7,587 nt of DNA from Calditrichota bacterium (GCA_003818595.1 RPQV01000152.1:1-7587), one strand, 5' to 3'; counted from the first letter of the stretch, positions 1 to 7,183 are shown. Notes: generated by a model from the sequence alone, not told the origin. Translations and numbers: made by a program.

Positions 1-193
1 CATGCACCACAATCATGCCGTCGCGGACCTGAAATGTTTTGGGATGTTCATTGGCTCGCCAGCCATCCAGTGATTTGCCGTCGAATAGAGAAATCCAACC
101 GTCCTCTCCAGTCGCCGGCAGGAGCGTCTGCTGGGAAAAACCATTCAACCAAACAAATGTAAAAACAACACAGACCAGAACCATTCTCATCAT
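1..193 (-). CDS. Secreted DUF1080 (3-keto-disaccharide hydrolase-like) protein, N-terminal part only
   Basis: Only the first 64 codons are present; the gene runs off the left edge. Residues 1-20 form a signal peptide: Met-Met-Arg-Met, then a hydrophobic stretch (VLVCVVFTFVWLNGF), with cleavage likely near FSQQ. No cysteine sits at a lipobox position, so it looks secreted rather than lipid-anchored. Residues 32-45 read GWISLFDGKSLDGW, followed by F-V-R-D-G-M-I-V. This is the characteristic opening of the DUF1080 fold, a concanavalin-like beta-sandwich. Characterised members of the family hydrolyse 3-keto-glucosides; whether this protein does cannot be told from the fragment. The start is ATG at 193 with GAGGAG seven bases upstream; a second ATG follows at once. 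It lies 163 bp downstream of the beta-barrel gene, a gap long enough to hold its own promoter. Confidence 0.85.
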   Translation of the reverse strand, partial: MMRMVLVCVVFTFVWLNGFSQQTLLPATGEDGWISLFDGKSLDGWRANEHPKTFQVRDGMIVVH

Positions 194-200
194 GCTTATA

Positions 201-206
201 CTCCTC
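201..206 (-). promoter_or_regulatory. Strong Shine-Dalgarno site of the DUF1080 gene
   Basis: On the minus strand this reads GAGGAG, seven bases before the ATG at 193. It fixes the start. It also shows that this genome uses Shine-Dalgarno initiation, which is uncommon in Bacteroidota. Confidence 0.75.
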
Positions 207-308
207 ATTATTTAAACTCCTTTGTCGCCTATTTTGCCGTCATCCCGCAACAACGTTGAACCCTTATTCGGCCATTTTTGATTTGATTTTATAGGATAAA
301 GCGAAATT

Positions 309-338
309 CAAAAATAGAGATGATTTTTTTATGTCAAA
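309..338 (-). promoter_or_regulatory. Candidate promoter of the DUF1080 gene
   Basis: The minus strand has TTTG (338-335), an 18-base spacer, then TATTTTTG (316-309). This fits the Bacteroidota-type consensus TTTG-N(about 19)-TAnnTTTG. The same bases can be read as a sigma-70 type promoter, TTGACA (337-332), spacer 15, TATTTT (316-311), with a short spacer. Either reading puts the transcript start near 300-305 and leaves a 5' leader of about 110 nt. The region is AT-rich. The match was made by eye and the two models cannot be separated here. Confidence 0.35.
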
Positions 339-347
339 ACTTGACAT
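331..347. promoter_or_regulatory. 17-bp palindrome, possible operator over the candidate promoter
   Basis: ATGTCAA-AAC-TTGACAT has perfect 7-bp arms around a 3-bp centre. It overlaps the upstream element of the candidate promoter and lies just past the stop codon of the beta-barrel gene. The minus-strand copy is followed by A residues rather than U, so it is not a rho-independent terminator for the upstream gene. Position and symmetry suit a binding site for a dimeric repressor or activator, which is inference. Confidence 0.4.
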
Positions 348-356
348 TGCCACACT

Positions 357-1550
357 TCACGAATAGGGAGGTGCGATGCTGTTCATGGCGTGAACAGCAC
401 TGTTGTTCCATTGAGCTGAAAAAGAAAAGCCGAAGGATCGGCCAAGCAAACTCATCCCCATGATGAATTCATTCGTCGGCCAGGAGCGATCATTGTCGCT
501 CAAAATCTGATAATTTAGAAACAGATTGCTCCTTTCATTTTCCATTGGGGATAAAAGTCTAAAAGCGATAAAAACAGGAATCGATATCTTATCCGAGCCA
601 AAGAGATATTCTCCGCCCCAGGAAATCTGATGCGACGCTCCGGTGCGATCCTCACCAGAACTGTTCATTATGCCTTTGACATCATTCTGGACAATGATGG
701 GGCCTTGATAACGATATCCGGCGCCCAAAGTCAATTGCGGAGTTATATGATAGGCAACGGCAAGACGCGCAGCACCCGTAAAATGATGGCTGAACGTGCT
801 GAAATATCCCATATCCCACATGTCAACTTGGACATCGTCAGCCTTCATCAATGTAAACGGACTATGAGCGACCGCCGCTAAAGTGACTTTGCCAAACTGC
901 CGCCGCAGGCTGACGGCGCTGCTGTATCCTGGAAAGTGAAAAGTGCCGGCTGCAGTGTTCTCTCCCATTTTATCGTTCCACGACCAATAGCCGAACCACT
1001 TGGTCAGGCTGATACCAAGGCTGAGATGATCTGTGACCTGCATCCCGACTCCAATGCTCGCATTGCCAACGTATCCATTCCTAGAATGATCGATCTTGAT
1101 GGTGTTGATTTCATTCAAAACAGGATAAACTTCAAATTCAGGACCCGCAATTTGACTGCTCGAAAATCCTAAAACTGTCCTCTTTTTCAAAAAGAAGCCG
1201 GGGAATGAAACGGCAAAATGGCCGGCGTTTAACTGAAATTCATTAAAAGAGGCCGCTGATTGGATTTCACTCTCGACAGCATAGTGGGAGAAATGTGGAG
1301 AGGTTTGGAAGATTATCTGCGCGGTGGTAAATTGCGCCAGTCCCGCGGGATTGCTCTGGACATCGGAAAGGAGATCAGGAAGAGCCTTCACTACTGAGCC
1401 GAGGGTTTGGGGAAAACGACTGTCTGCATCGTAAGGATAGGCGACGCTGTGATAAACGGTGTTTTGCGCAAAAAGGACGCCGCTCCAGACGATCCACATC
1501 GAGACACAAATGGCCGATGTTTTCTCCAAATTCTTCTTCAATGTTGACAT
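357..1550 (-). CDS. Outer-membrane beta-barrel protein (FadL/PorV-like, family uncertain)
   Basis: The product has 397 residues from the ATG at 1550. Residues 1-29 are a signal peptide: a basic start (MSTLKKNLEK), a hydrophobic core (AICVSMWIVWSGVLFA), and likely cleavage before QN. The motif NPAGLA at 67-72 is typical of the first strands of FadL/OmpP1-type and PorV-like barrels. The rest shows alternating, aromatic-rich, strand-like segments such as FAVSFPGFF, HLSLGISLTKWFGYW and LTLGAGYRYQGP. FadL-type barrels pass hydrophobic molecules, and PorV-like ones serve type IX secretion; which applies here is unknown. The chain ends in APPYS rather than the usual terminal aromatic. An ATG at 1565 would add MKGFC with a weaker site (AGGA, 8 bases); 1550 is preferred because AAGGA lies six bases before it and it gives a cleaner signal peptide. 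The gene follows the GH5 gene by 78 bp. Confidence 0.75.
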   Translation of the reverse strand: MSTLKKNLEKTSAICVSMWIVWSGVLFAQNTVYHSVAYPYDADSRFPQTLGSVVKALPDLLSDVQSNPAGLAQFTTAQIIFQTSPHFSHYAVESEIQSAASFNEFQLNAGHFAVSFPGFFLKKRTVLGFSSSQIAGPEFEVYPVLNEINTIKIDHSRNGYVGNASIGVGMQVTDHLSLGISLTKWFGYWSWNDKMGENTAAGTFHFPGYSSAVSLRRQFGKVTLAAVAHSPFTLMKADDVQVDMWDMGYFSTFSHHFTGAARLAVAYHITPQLTLGAGYRYQGPIIVQNDVKGIMNSSGEDRTGASHQISWGGEYLFGSDKISIPVFIAFRLLSPMENERSNLFLNYQILSDNDRSWPTNEFIMGMSLLGRSFGFSFSAQWNNSAVHAMNSIAPPYS

Positions 1551-1590
1551 GCAAAATCCTTTCATGCTGTCAATCCTGCAATCGCATCCC

Positions 1591-1616
1591 TTTTTATGTT
1601 CCCCGCAAAACTTGAC
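1591..1616 (-). promoter_or_regulatory. Upstream element shared with the DUF1080 promoter region
   Basis: On the plus strand TTTTTATGT (1591-1599) is followed after six bases by CAAAACTTGAC (1606-1616). The same two words occur in the same order, directly joined, at 326-334 and 335-345 ahead of the DUF1080 gene. Here the site lies in the gap between the GH5 stop and the beta-barrel start. It is not palindromic at this copy, and no convincing -10 element follows it. Confidence 0.35.
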
Positions 1617-1628
1617 CCAGCCCTCGAC

Positions 1629-3752
1629 TCAATAATTCTGCAGCAGTTCCAACATCTTGCGATCCAATTGATGGCCGCGATAATTCTCGTATTTGACATC
1701 CTTACGGTCGCTGTCCAAGATGCCAAAACTGCCGCGAAAATTCCACAGCGCCCAGCCGAGTCCGGCGGTTTTCATCGCCAGCAGACGATTTTCCATAAAA
1801 GCCAGCGTCACATCGTGCGGTGTTTTATTGTACACGCCCCACTCGCCGACATGCACCGGCACCCCCGTATTTTTCAGGTCAATCCACTGCTGCAGAAAAC
1901 CATTGACGCGAAATTTATCTTCAAATCCCTTGGGTGCGCTCCGCAGAATCAGATCGCCGTTGGGCTGCAGGATATAACTCGCCTGGGGAACTCCCCAATC
2001 GGTTAATCCGGGTTGAATGACGACAGCGTCCATGACCGAACCGATGGGCGGTTCTATAAGCAGTTCTGTCCACGTCATCCAATCCCCCGACAGAACACGG
2101 AAAGAAATCTCCTTGACATCCTGCTGCAGAGTGAATGAATAATCCCGATCATAAATATTCTGATAGACATTCCATTCCGGACGATAGATGACCTCCTTCC
2201 ACTCCCCTTCTCCGGCGCCGGGTCGAAAATCATGTTTGAAAATGATTTCCTTGCCGACATATACACGAAAATCTGCGCTGGACGAGACCTGCTGCACGTG
2301 CATGGTAATCACCGTGCCGCTGGGCAAATCAGCCTGAATAAGCAAGGGCGTATTCCAGGGAGATTTCCCCGAGCCGTAGAAATAGTTGGGAATCATCCGC
2401 GGCGGCCAGGTCGGTTCCGGCCAGGCATCAGCTCCTTCGACCCACTCGGCTTTGTAATGCGTGATCATCGAAGGATTATAAAAATGGGGCGATACAACGA
2501 CCTTATGGGAGAGAATGGCATCGATGCGGCCATTGCCATAATCGACTGCATCGGTAATGATGATGCGGTCAGGAGAAACTTCCCGAATAGCCTGAATCGC
2601 GGGAAGCACCGCATTGACATACTCTTCGCCGGAAACATTCCCCGGCTCGTTCACGAGATTAAAACTCAGCGCTTCAACAGGCGCGGTTCGATAGCGTTCA
2701 GCAAACATCCGCCAATGAGCGGCAAACGCCCGTTGAGCCTCGGCATTGTTCCATAAACTGACATCCTGTTTGGCAGGGAGAGGCGTCGAAGGCGGATTCA
2801 CGCAATATCCCGGCGCGCGATGCAGATTGATGCTGACATGTATTCCGTATTCCTGTCCCCATTCAACCGCATGATCGATCGCCGCCAATTTGGATTCCAA
2901 AAAGGTGTACCAGTCTCCCGCCTTGGTATAAATACGATAGTCGATCGGCAGACGCACAAAGTTGAATCCCATATCGGAAATCATCTGAAAATCCTCTTCT
3001 GGAAAACCTTCGTTATTCCATTCTACTGTAAAATATCCAACCAAATTAAAGCCGCGCCAACCAGACGTGAAATCATCCGCAGGCTTGGGCGGCGCCATTT
3101 CGAATTGAATCGCCTCATTGTCGACAGGCGCCTTTTCAACAACAGCGGCAAGATATCCTGCAGCAAAGGCGGTGAATCGGTAGACATCGGTGACTTGGCT
3201 TTTAGCCAGAGGCATTTCGGAGGGCATACCGGCGCCAAGGTACGCGATATGCGGCGCGCCCGCGCCTGCGGCCCCGACCTTGAGCATTTTGATGACCCGC
3301 TGTTCCCCTGCACACGTGGCGCGCAGAAAATAGACGCCGCTCGCCAGTGCGTTGCTGTTCAAAGAGAACGAGTGGCGACCGATAGAAATGGACTGCGAAT
3401 AGTCTAATATTTGTCGCCCCAGAATATCAAACATTTGAATCTTGATTGTTTCAGCGCGCGGAGAGATGAGCGTAAAAGCGGTCACCGTGTCAAAACTGTT
3501 CGGATAGTTTTCAGTCAAAACAAAATGGGTCGGCGACAGCGGAAATTCGCTGACGCCGGTCCAGGTCTCGAGATCAAAGGAGACAATGCCGACGAGCGTG
3601 GTGTCGCGCTGCTGAGTCATGTTCTCAACCCGAATGCTGTCCAGCTTAACCTGTTCGTAGGTGACAGGATTGACGGCGGAAAAAACAATGACGCTGCTGC
3701 CGGCAAACCGCGCGAATGACAGAACAACAAAGACGATTACAAAAAACCGCAT
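1629..3752 (-). CDS. Secreted GH5-family glycoside hydrolase with N-terminal sorting-domain-like module and split barrel
   Basis: The product has 707 residues from the ATG at 3752, which has GAGG six bases upstream; a GTG at 3764 would add four residues but overlaps that site. Residues 1-19 are a hydrophobic signal peptide. Residues about 20-70 are beta-rich (VKLDSIRVENMTQQRDTTL). Residues 77-159 resemble a type IX sorting / FlgD-Ig-like domain (ENYPNSFDTVTAF, MFDILGRQI, SGVYFLRAT, IKMLKV). Residues 190-219 form a short beta segment. The GH5 barrel starts at W232-RGFNLVGYF. Conserved residues are R267, H311 (INLHRAPGY), N368-E369 acid/base (NLVNEP), H423 and Y425 (SPHFYNP), E637 nucleophile (VGEWG) and W670 (WALWNFRG), so it should be active. 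GH5 enzymes cleave beta-glycosidic bonds, commonly in beta-glucans or mannans; the substrate cannot be read here. A beta-rich insert (about 467-607) separates Y425 from E637. The gene follows cydC by 51 bp. Confidence 0.92.
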   Translation of the reverse strand: MRFFVIVFVVLSFARFAGSSVIVFSAVNPVTYEQVKLDSIRVENMTQQRDTTLVGIVSFDLETWTGVSEFPLSPTHFVLTENYPNSFDTVTAFTLISPRAETIKIQMFDILGRQILDYSQSISIGRHSFSLNSNALASGVYFLRATCAGEQRVIKMLKVGAAGAGAPHIAYLGAGMPSEMPLAKSQVTDVYRFTAFAAGYLAAVVEKAPVDNEAIQFEMAPPKPADDFTSGWRGFNLVGYFTVEWNNEGFPEEDFQMISDMGFNFVRLPIDYRIYTKAGDWYTFLESKLAAIDHAVEWGQEYGIHVSINLHRAPGYCVNPPSTPLPAKQDVSLWNNAEAQRAFAAHWRMFAERYRTAPVEALSFNLVNEPGNVSGEEYVNAVLPAIQAIREVSPDRIIITDAVDYGNGRIDAILSHKVVVSPHFYNPSMITHYKAEWVEGADAWPEPTWPPRMIPNYFYGSGKSPWNTPLLIQADLPSGTVITMHVQQVSSSADFRVYVGKEIIFKHDFRPGAGEGEWKEVIYRPEWNVYQNIYDRDYSFTLQQDVKEISFRVLSGDWMTWTELLIEPPIGSVMDAVVIQPGLTDWGVPQASYILQPNGDLILRSAPKGFEDKFRVNGFLQQWIDLKNTGVPVHVGEWGVYNKTPHDVTLAFMENRLLAMKTAGLGWALWNFRGSFGILDSDRKDVKYENYRGHQLDRKMLELLQNY

Positions 3753-3758
3753 GGGGAA

Positions 3759-3762
3759 CCTC
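3759..3762 (-). promoter_or_regulatory. Shine-Dalgarno site deciding the GH5 start
   Basis: The minus strand reads GAGG six bases before the ATG at 3752. The alternative GTG at 3764 overlaps this site and has no good site of its own, so the ATG is preferred. Confidence 0.6.
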
Positions 3763-3803
3763 ACAAGTGTTTATTCTAATATAATGAAACTCTCATAAAG
3801 AAC

Positions 3804-5462
3804 CTATACTCTGTCTGCATCCTGACAGGACTGCAAATCGACAAATGTCAAGAATCCCATATCCGTTTTCGGTGCGCGATGGGTGATGATCACCACCGTT
3901 TTTTCGACGGACAATTCCGTCACCATACGCCAGATGGCCGATTCGTTTTCAACATCGAGGTGAGCGGTGGGCTCATCGAAAATAAGAATAGGACTGTCTT
4001 TGAGCAACGCACGGGCGATGTTCAGGCGACGGCGTTCGCCGCCGGATAACCGATATCCTCCCTCGCCGATCTGGGTATCGAGGCCGTTCGGAAGAGCACG
4101 AATGAACGTCAACAGCTGAGCCGACTGACAGACTCGCTCTAAATCCTCCTCCTTGGCTCGGGGATGAGCGAGCAGCAGATTATCGCGAATGGATCCGCTG
4201 AAAAGAAAGATGTCTTGCGGCGCCAGACTGATCATGTCAGCGAGTTGCCGGGGACTCCATTGATTGATGTCGTGACCGCCAATGACTATCCTCCCTTGCT
4301 GAATTTCCCAGAAACGAAGTAAAAGATGGGTCAGTGTCGTTTTACCCAAACCGCTCGCTCCGACGATGACCATCTTTTGTCCGTGGGGAATCGTCAATGA
4401 AAAATCCTTCAGCACCGGAGCGTCATCCGCAGAATAACGAAAAGTAACATGACTGAATTCGATCGTATGATCGACAGGTGTGGACAAAGGCGGCCGCAGC
4501 CGCGGAGGATGCGGTGTGATGATTTCAAAGAGACGCTTGGCTGCCGATTCGATCTCTTCAAGGAAAAGAGCTGCGTTGGGCAGTGGCGTCAGCGCTTCAA
4601 AGGACGCCATGATTCCCAGCGCCAAAACAACAAAGGAGACGCCCTGCAGCACGCCGCTGTTCACTTTCGGCGCCATCATGATGAACATGAGCACCAGCGT
4701 AATATTCATCAACAGGCCGATGAGCACCTGGTGCAATGCCAGCAGCGATTTTTGACGTCGGCGCAGCCTGATCAGCTCATCATGCTTTTCCGCAAAATGA
4801 TTGAAATGAGATCGATCCCTGCCGAAAACCATCAAATCAGCGAGTCCCTGCACACCCTCCACCGCCAGAACCGCAAGCTCAGATTCCAACGTGCTCACGC
4901 GCGCACCGATGCCGCGGGTGGTGAACAGAGTGAGCAAAGGGACACCGACAGCGACAGCCAGCATGAACATGAACAGCACACATGCAAAGCTCCAGGAGAA
5001 AAAGCCGTATACGAATCCCATCAGCAGTGAAACAAGCAAAGCGACCACAGGGGGCGCCAGCACGCGGATATAGAAATTCTGCAGCATTTCAACATCTGTG
5101 ACCACGCGCGCCAGTAAATCACCGCTTCTTCTGCGCGACAGGCAGGCGGGGGCCAAAGGCTCAAGCGCATTAAAAAACCAGACGCGCAATTGCGCCAGTA
5201 AGCGAAAAGCGACCTGATGAGCGATGAGGCGCTCAATATAACGAAATATACCGCGGCTCAAACCAAAAAACCGCACACCGACAATGGCAACCTGCAGTTG
5301 CGCCACCGAAGGATGCAGGGCGGCAGTGCCGATCAGGTAGGCCGAAGTCATCATCAGGCCAATGCTGCTGCCGATGCTTAAGAACGAAAGTGATATCGCC
5401 AACGCCACCCACATTTTAAAGGGGAGCAGCAGGCGGAGCAGACGCTTAATCATATCTCTCAT
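3804..5462 (-). CDS. cydC: CydC subunit of the CydDC ABC exporter (cytochrome bd assembly)
   Basis: The product has 552 residues: an ABC exporter half with an N-terminal membrane domain (helices near 17-45, 56-75, 133-155, 160-182, 245-263 and 270-290) and a C-terminal ATPase. ATPase motifs are Walker A GASGLGKTT (368-376), Q-loop Q416, signature LSGGE (472-476), Walker B ILIFDEP with E497, D-loop HLD, and H-loop H528. CydC pairs with CydD in the inner membrane. The complex is required for cytochrome bd maturation; thiol export (cysteine, glutathione) and haem have both been proposed as cargo. The start is ATG at 5462, overlapping the cydD stop as ATGA, with GGAG eight bases upstream. The C-terminus is short: after THR only a strand-like FLTFVDLQ and a few residues remain, so the usual D-G-x-I and helical tail are missing. 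The CydC/CydD assignment rests on order and sequence resemblance. Confidence 0.93.
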   Translation of the reverse strand: MRDMIKRLLRLLLPFKMWVALAISLSFLSIGSSIGLMMTSAYLIGTAALHPSVAQLQVAIVGVRFFGLSRGIFRYIERLIAHQVAFRLLAQLRVWFFNALEPLAPACLSRRRSGDLLARVVTDVEMLQNFYIRVLAPPVVALLVSLLMGFVYGFFSWSFACVLFMFMLAVAVGVPLLTLFTTRGIGARVSTLESELAVLAVEGVQGLADLMVFGRDRSHFNHFAEKHDELIRLRRRQKSLLALHQVLIGLLMNITLVLMFIMMAPKVNSGVLQGVSFVVLALGIMASFEALTPLPNAALFLEEIESAAKRLFEIITPHPPRLRPPLSTPVDHTIEFSHVTFRYSADDAPVLKDFSLTIPHGQKMVIVGASGLGKTTLTHLLLRFWEIQQGRIVIGGHDINQWSPRQLADMISLAPQDIFLFSGSIRDNLLLAHPRAKEEDLERVCQSAQLLTFIRALPNGLDTQIGEGGYRLSGGERRRLNIARALLKDSPILIFDEPTAHLDVENESAIWRMVTELSVEKTVVIITHRAPKTDMGFLTFVDLQSCQDADRV

Positions 5463-7183
5463 TGCATAAACTCCGCACTGTCGACAAAAGAAGCATAGCG
5501 CCGGTTTCCATTGATCAGCTCCTGATGCGAGGCGTCGCCGACGATTTCTCCCTGCTCCAGGAAAATGACGCGCTGGTATTGCTCAACTGTCCACAGACGA
5601 TGGGCGATGGTCACCACTGTCTTGTGCTGCATCAGGTTTCCAATTGCTGTTTGAATGGCCTTGTCAGTCTCGGCATCCAAAGCGCTGTTGGGCTCATCGA
5701 GGATGATGAGGGGCGCATCTTTGAGAAAAGCGCGCGCCAGTGCCAAGCGTTGAGCCTGGCCGCCGCTGAGCCGAACCCCCCGATCGCCGATGATGGTGTC
5801 ATATCCATGGGGCAGCGTGGCGATGAAATCGACCAACATCGCATGTTGTGCCGCCACTCGGACCCTCTCCAGGGGTGCATGTTGATCGGCGAGGCGAATA
5901 TTGTCCATGATAGAACCGAAAAACAGATAGGGGATCTGGGGCGCCCATGTCAGTAAGCGCTGCCATTGCTGTAAAGAGAGTTCCTGCAAGGGCGTATGGT
6001 CGATGAAAATAGCGCCCTGCTGCGGTTCAATGAATCGCAGCAAAAGTGAGACAAGGGTCGTTTTCCCGGCGCCGCTGGGTCCGACAAGCGCAATTTTATC
6101 CGTCGGTTGAATGCAGAAGGAGATGTCAGTGAGCGCCGGACTCTGCGAACCAGGATAGGTGAAATTGACATGCTCGAAACGGATGGTTGGTTGTGACGTT
6201 TTCTGAATACCAGTTCCGAAAGTGATTTGCGGCTGTTCATCCAAGAGAGTGAAAATTCCTTTCGCCGCACTCACTCCCTCTATACCACTGTGAAATTGAG
6301 GACCTAATTGGCGCAGGGGCTGATAAAACTCGGGCGCCAGCAGCAAAATGAAAAGGGTTTGCTCGAAAGCCAATTTGCCATACAACAATCGCAGGCCGAT
6401 CTCCACGGCGATGACGGCGGTGCTCAACGTTGACAACCATTCGAGCGTCAGTGCTGAGAGAAATGCGATGCGCAACACCTTCATGGTCGTCGATCGAAAT
6501 TCTTCGGTCACTTGAAAAATCTTGACGGCATGCTCTCGACTGCGACCGAGAATTTTGAGCGTCGTCAATCCCTGAAGTGTCTCGATAAAAAAAGAGTTGA
6601 GTCGATTGAGCACATGCCACTGCCGCCGAGTCTGGGTGTCCGCCCTGTCTCCGATAAGGATCATGAAGAAAGGGATCAATGGAGCGGTTGCCAGAAGGAT
6701 GAATGCTGAAAGCCAATCGACCGGGAACATAAACATCAGAATCAGGAGAGGAATCACTGCGGCATTCACCATTTGCGGCAGGTATTCGCCAAAGTAGCCG
6801 TCCAGCTTTTCGACGCCTTCGAGGAGTGTGGTTTTGACGGCGCCTGTCTGCTGCCTGCGCGTGAACGCGGGCCCAAGGCGCACGAGCTGGGTCAAGATTT
6901 GTCCGCGCACTCGACGTTTGATCGCCGCAGAGAGAGTATATGACAGTGCATGCGCGCCCCATTGGCCGGCATAGCGGACAAGTACCGCACTGAGAAAGAG
7001 GATCAAATCAAATCGAATTTGAAACAGGGATTTGTGCTGCAGAAAAATATCAGCACTCATGGAGCTCAACTTGTCGACCTGAAAAACAATTGCCAGACCG
7101 ATCAAACCATTCAGCCCTAAAACAGACAGGATAAGGGTCTTGAAATCAGAGAGGTAAAGCAACAACCGTTTGTCCAAGTTCAT
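5459..7183 (-). CDS. cydD: CydD subunit of the CydDC ABC exporter (cytochrome bd assembly)
   Basis: The product has 574 residues from the ATG at 7183. Membrane helices lie near 15-35, 58-76, 141-154, 157-178, 241-267 and 276-286. The stretch LLAPEFYQPLRQLGPQFHSG (about 281-300) is a recognisable CydD signature at the end of the membrane domain. ATPase motifs are Walker A GPSGAGKTT (368-376), Q416, LSGGQ (472-476), Walker B LIILDEP with E497, D-loop ALD, and H528. The tail (RVIFLEQGEIVGDASHQEL) is complete, unlike that of CydC. It forms the inner-membrane heterodimer with the overlapping cydC product, and cydB lies just upstream, the usual cytochrome bd arrangement. A TTG at 7249 would add 22 residues (MPCCGNLAEL...), but it falls inside the hairpin at 7248-7281 and has no ribosome site. 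The ATG at 7183 lacks a clear Shine-Dalgarno too. Confidence 0.93.
   Translation of the reverse strand: MNLDKRLLLYLSDFKTLILSVLGLNGLIGLAIVFQVDKLSSMSADIFLQHKSLFQIRFDLILFLSAVLVRYAGQWGAHALSYTLSAAIKRRVRGQILTQLVRLGPAFTRRQQTGAVKTTLLEGVEKLDGYFGEYLPQMVNAAVIPLLILMFMFPVDWLSAFILLATAPLIPFFMILIGDRADTQTRRQWHVLNRLNSFFIETLQGLTTLKILGRSREHAVKIFQVTEEFRSTTMKVLRIAFLSALTLEWLSTLSTAVIAVEIGLRLLYGKLAFEQTLFILLLAPEFYQPLRQLGPQFHSGIEGVSAAKGIFTLLDEQPQITFGTGIQKTSQPTIRFEHVNFTYPGSQSPALTDISFCIQPTDKIALVGPSGAGKTTLVSLLLRFIEPQQGAIFIDHTPLQELSLQQWQRLLTWAPQIPYLFFGSIMDNIRLADQHAPLERVRVAAQHAMLVDFIATLPHGYDTIIGDRGVRLSGGQAQRLALARAFLKDAPLIILDEPNSALDAETDKAIQTAIGNLMQHKTVVTIAHRLWTVEQYQRVIFLEQGEIVGDASHQELINGNRRYASFVDSAEFMQ
5471..5474 (-). promoter_or_regulatory. 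Shine-Dalgarno site of cydC inside the end of cydD
   Basis: The minus strand reads GGAG, eight bases before the cydC ATG and within the last codons of cydD. With the ATGA overlap it suggests translational coupling of the two subunits. Confidence 0.5.

Noticed and set aside
331..347. Palindrome read as a terminator for the beta-barrel gene
   Set aside because: On the transcribed strand the stem is followed by TAAAAAAATC rather than a U-run, so an operator reading is more plausible.
1596..2006. Plus-strand open frame of 136 codons across the GH5 3' end
   Set aside because: It is opposite the coding frame holding the GH5 nucleophile region and has no recognisable features.
2820..3407. Plus-strand open frame of 195 codons inside the GH5 gene
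   Set aside because: It lies opposite the GH5 coding frame, its translation is rich in Arg/His with no domain I recognise, and it has no ribosome site. It is a shadow of the real gene.
3780..3785. Perfect TATAAT on the plus strand in the cydC-GH5 gap
   Set aside because: There is no plus-strand gene for it to drive. The gap is AT-rich, so a chance match is likely.
3784..3797. Small inverted repeat in the cydC-GH5 gap as a possible terminator
   Set aside because: The arms are only 4 bp (ATGA/TCAT) with no following U-run, too weak to call.
4449..5030. Plus-strand open frame of 193 codons inside cydC
   Set aside because: It lies opposite the cydC membrane and linker region, and the translation is Gln/Glu/His-rich low-quality sequence, typical of the antisense of membrane-helix codons.
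6237..6962. Minus-strand open frame of 241 codons overlapping cydD in another frame
   Set aside because: The cydD frame carries complete ABC exporter motifs over the same bases; this frame shows none and is a by-product of codon bias.
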